Shown here piece after piece: positions 62,766 through 64,000 of a stretch of DNA of 64,000 nucleotides. The translations under genes and the position numbers were made by a program. The notes beneath the pieces are model-generated. The model ran no database searches. It saw nothing but the letters and a program-made list of their open reading frames with translations, and had not been told where the DNA came from. Positions within the stretch are counted from its first letter, which is position 1. Every line of letters starts with the position of its first letter. Origin of the DNA: Rotaria socialis (Eukaryota; Rotifera; Eurotatoria; Philodinida; Philodinidae); assembly GCA_905331475.1 (NCBI GenBank), contig CAJNYU010001329.1, forward strand, positions 19,064-83,063. The letters are read 5' to 3'.

Positions 62766-64000
62766 CTTAAACAATTATTTACCTAGAATAAAGTACATTC
62801 AATGTATGTCCAAGTAAAGTTGGCATTATATTCGAAAATTTTTGCCGGGATTAGTGCTACGATCTTTATTGAATTCCGACAGTGATGCACAAATTTCGAT
62901 CACCTCTAGAAATTGGCAAAACTGAAATTGATATGTCGCGAATGTCGGGGTGAAAATCTCAAGAATGTAGAATTGTTTTTCGAAAAATGACAACAATATA
63001 GGATATTTTACGTGTTAGTAGGTACTAAAAAAGTGTGATCGTTTAGTTATTAATGTAAAATAAAGTCGTCGTTTGGTACATTATTACTCAAGCAAACATA
63101 AAAAATGTCTCTTATCAAACGCTAGCGAATTGCACAAAAACTTTATTCGAAACTTTCAAACCAGCAAAGAAAAATTTCAAAAATGTAACGAGAAAATATG
63201 AATTGGGTAGACCAAAAATACCGAAAATAAAAAATATATAAATCGGCTTTAGCAAGACTCGACTGCACATTACTTACGCTTTTTTCGTAAAATACGAGTG
63301 CCAATTCAGATTATTTACTTATTCGGCGTTGGTGAAAGAACCTATTGAAGCGGGGTTGACAGCACAATGATTACACAGAAGAAAATCGCAAAAAAATGTA
63401 TGCATACTGCGAATAATTAAAGTGTATAATCAAAAGAGAACGAAAAAGAAAATCATATTCAATATTTTTCTCTTCTACTGTTTGTAACTGACTTTCGGCT
63501 GTTTTTCTTTAGCTAGAAGTATTTTTCCTTTTAAAATTTTCATATTTTTCTCTTTCCCCGACATCTATGCCATTCTTGTTGTTGAGATTTTGAGAGTCAT
63601 CGCATGTAAGCCACGACCGACTGTGTTCAATAGATGCAGTCATATATGTCTCAATTTGAGATGAATGGTAGAAGCAACAGTTCTAGGAATAGTGACGCAA
63701 GTCGTTTTGAAAAATATTTCTCCTTTCCTCAGATATTGTTTTTTTTCAACGCACTATGATCAAAAAAGTATACTTTTGATCATTATTTTGGTCTCTTATA
63801 TTTCAGTGAAGAAGCATCTGTTTGATTTGAAAATTTTACTGGAAATACATTCCAAGTAGATGTATTCACAGCAGAAAAGCGCCATCATAAAAATGAACCA
63901 ATCGTTAGTACAAGGTACATGAAAAAAATCATCTTTTTTCGAGATTTCTGCATATACATATCTCATTGTCCTAACCCCCACCCCCATTTTAGAAGACCCC
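62766..64000. other. Upstream region of the ankyrin gene, no supported gene
   Basis: AT-rich to the window edge, ending in a C/A run (63974-63985). The minus strand reads TTGTTTAAG directly before the ankyrin ATG, a possible splice or trans-splice acceptor. Promoter elements could not be identified. Confidence 0.5.

Overview
This is a stretch of nuclear DNA from an invertebrate animal. It is AT-rich, the genes are split by mostly 45-90 bp GT-AG introns, and the proteins are metazoan signalling, secretory and chromatin components. This combination fits a bdelloid rotifer (Rotaria or Adineta type). That assignment is inferred from gene style and was not tested by a search. In three genes a 3' splice-site-like AG sits directly against the start ATG, as expected where spliced-leader trans-splicing occurs, and bdelloids are known to have it.

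Layout, left to right. 308-1101 (+): C-terminal end of p70 ribosomal S6 kinase. 6493-11309 (+): a Rap1GAP-family GTPase activator with ten coding exons. 12625-16329 (-): a polypeptide GalNAc-transferase with a tandemly duplicated, equal-length cassette in its catalytic domain. 16480-19299 (-): an alpha/beta-hydrolase-like protein only about 150 bp upstream of the GalNAc-transferase. 23369-25429 (+): SS18/SSXT chromatin-remodelling subunit. 29704-30417 (+): heterotrimeric G-protein gamma subunit. 32648-36918 (-): sodium/calcium exchanger (SLC8/NCX). 44515-45616 (-): an unrecognised multi-exon gene. 46528-47296 (+): ER co-chaperone ERdj4/DNAJB9. 47680-48131 (-): an unrecognised 133-residue protein. 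49463-52497 (-): calcineurin A. 56087-62765 (-): a 1999-residue ankyrin-repeat plus coiled-coil protein made of only three very large exons.

I rebuilt exon structures by hand from reading frame, splice sites and family similarity. For every named multi-exon gene the summed coding length is a multiple of three and the frame stays open across all junctions. Most predicted proteins are close to family length. The S6K fragment is cut by the window edge.

The genes do not form one pathway. Several concern calcium and signalling: the exchanger exports calcium, calcineurin reads it, G-gamma, Rap1GAP and S6K are signal transducers. Two act in the secretory pathway: GALNT in the Golgi and ERdj4 in the ER. 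The most unusual items are the duplicated GALNT cassette, the ankyrin/coiled-coil giant, a 350 bp inverted-repeat element at 22531-22880, several long foldbacks, a period-four histidine ladder in ERdj4, and an NCX intron whose 5' end copies the start of the next exon. The long stretches between genes (notably 37-44.5 kb) hold microsatellites and a few coding-like relics but no gene I can support.
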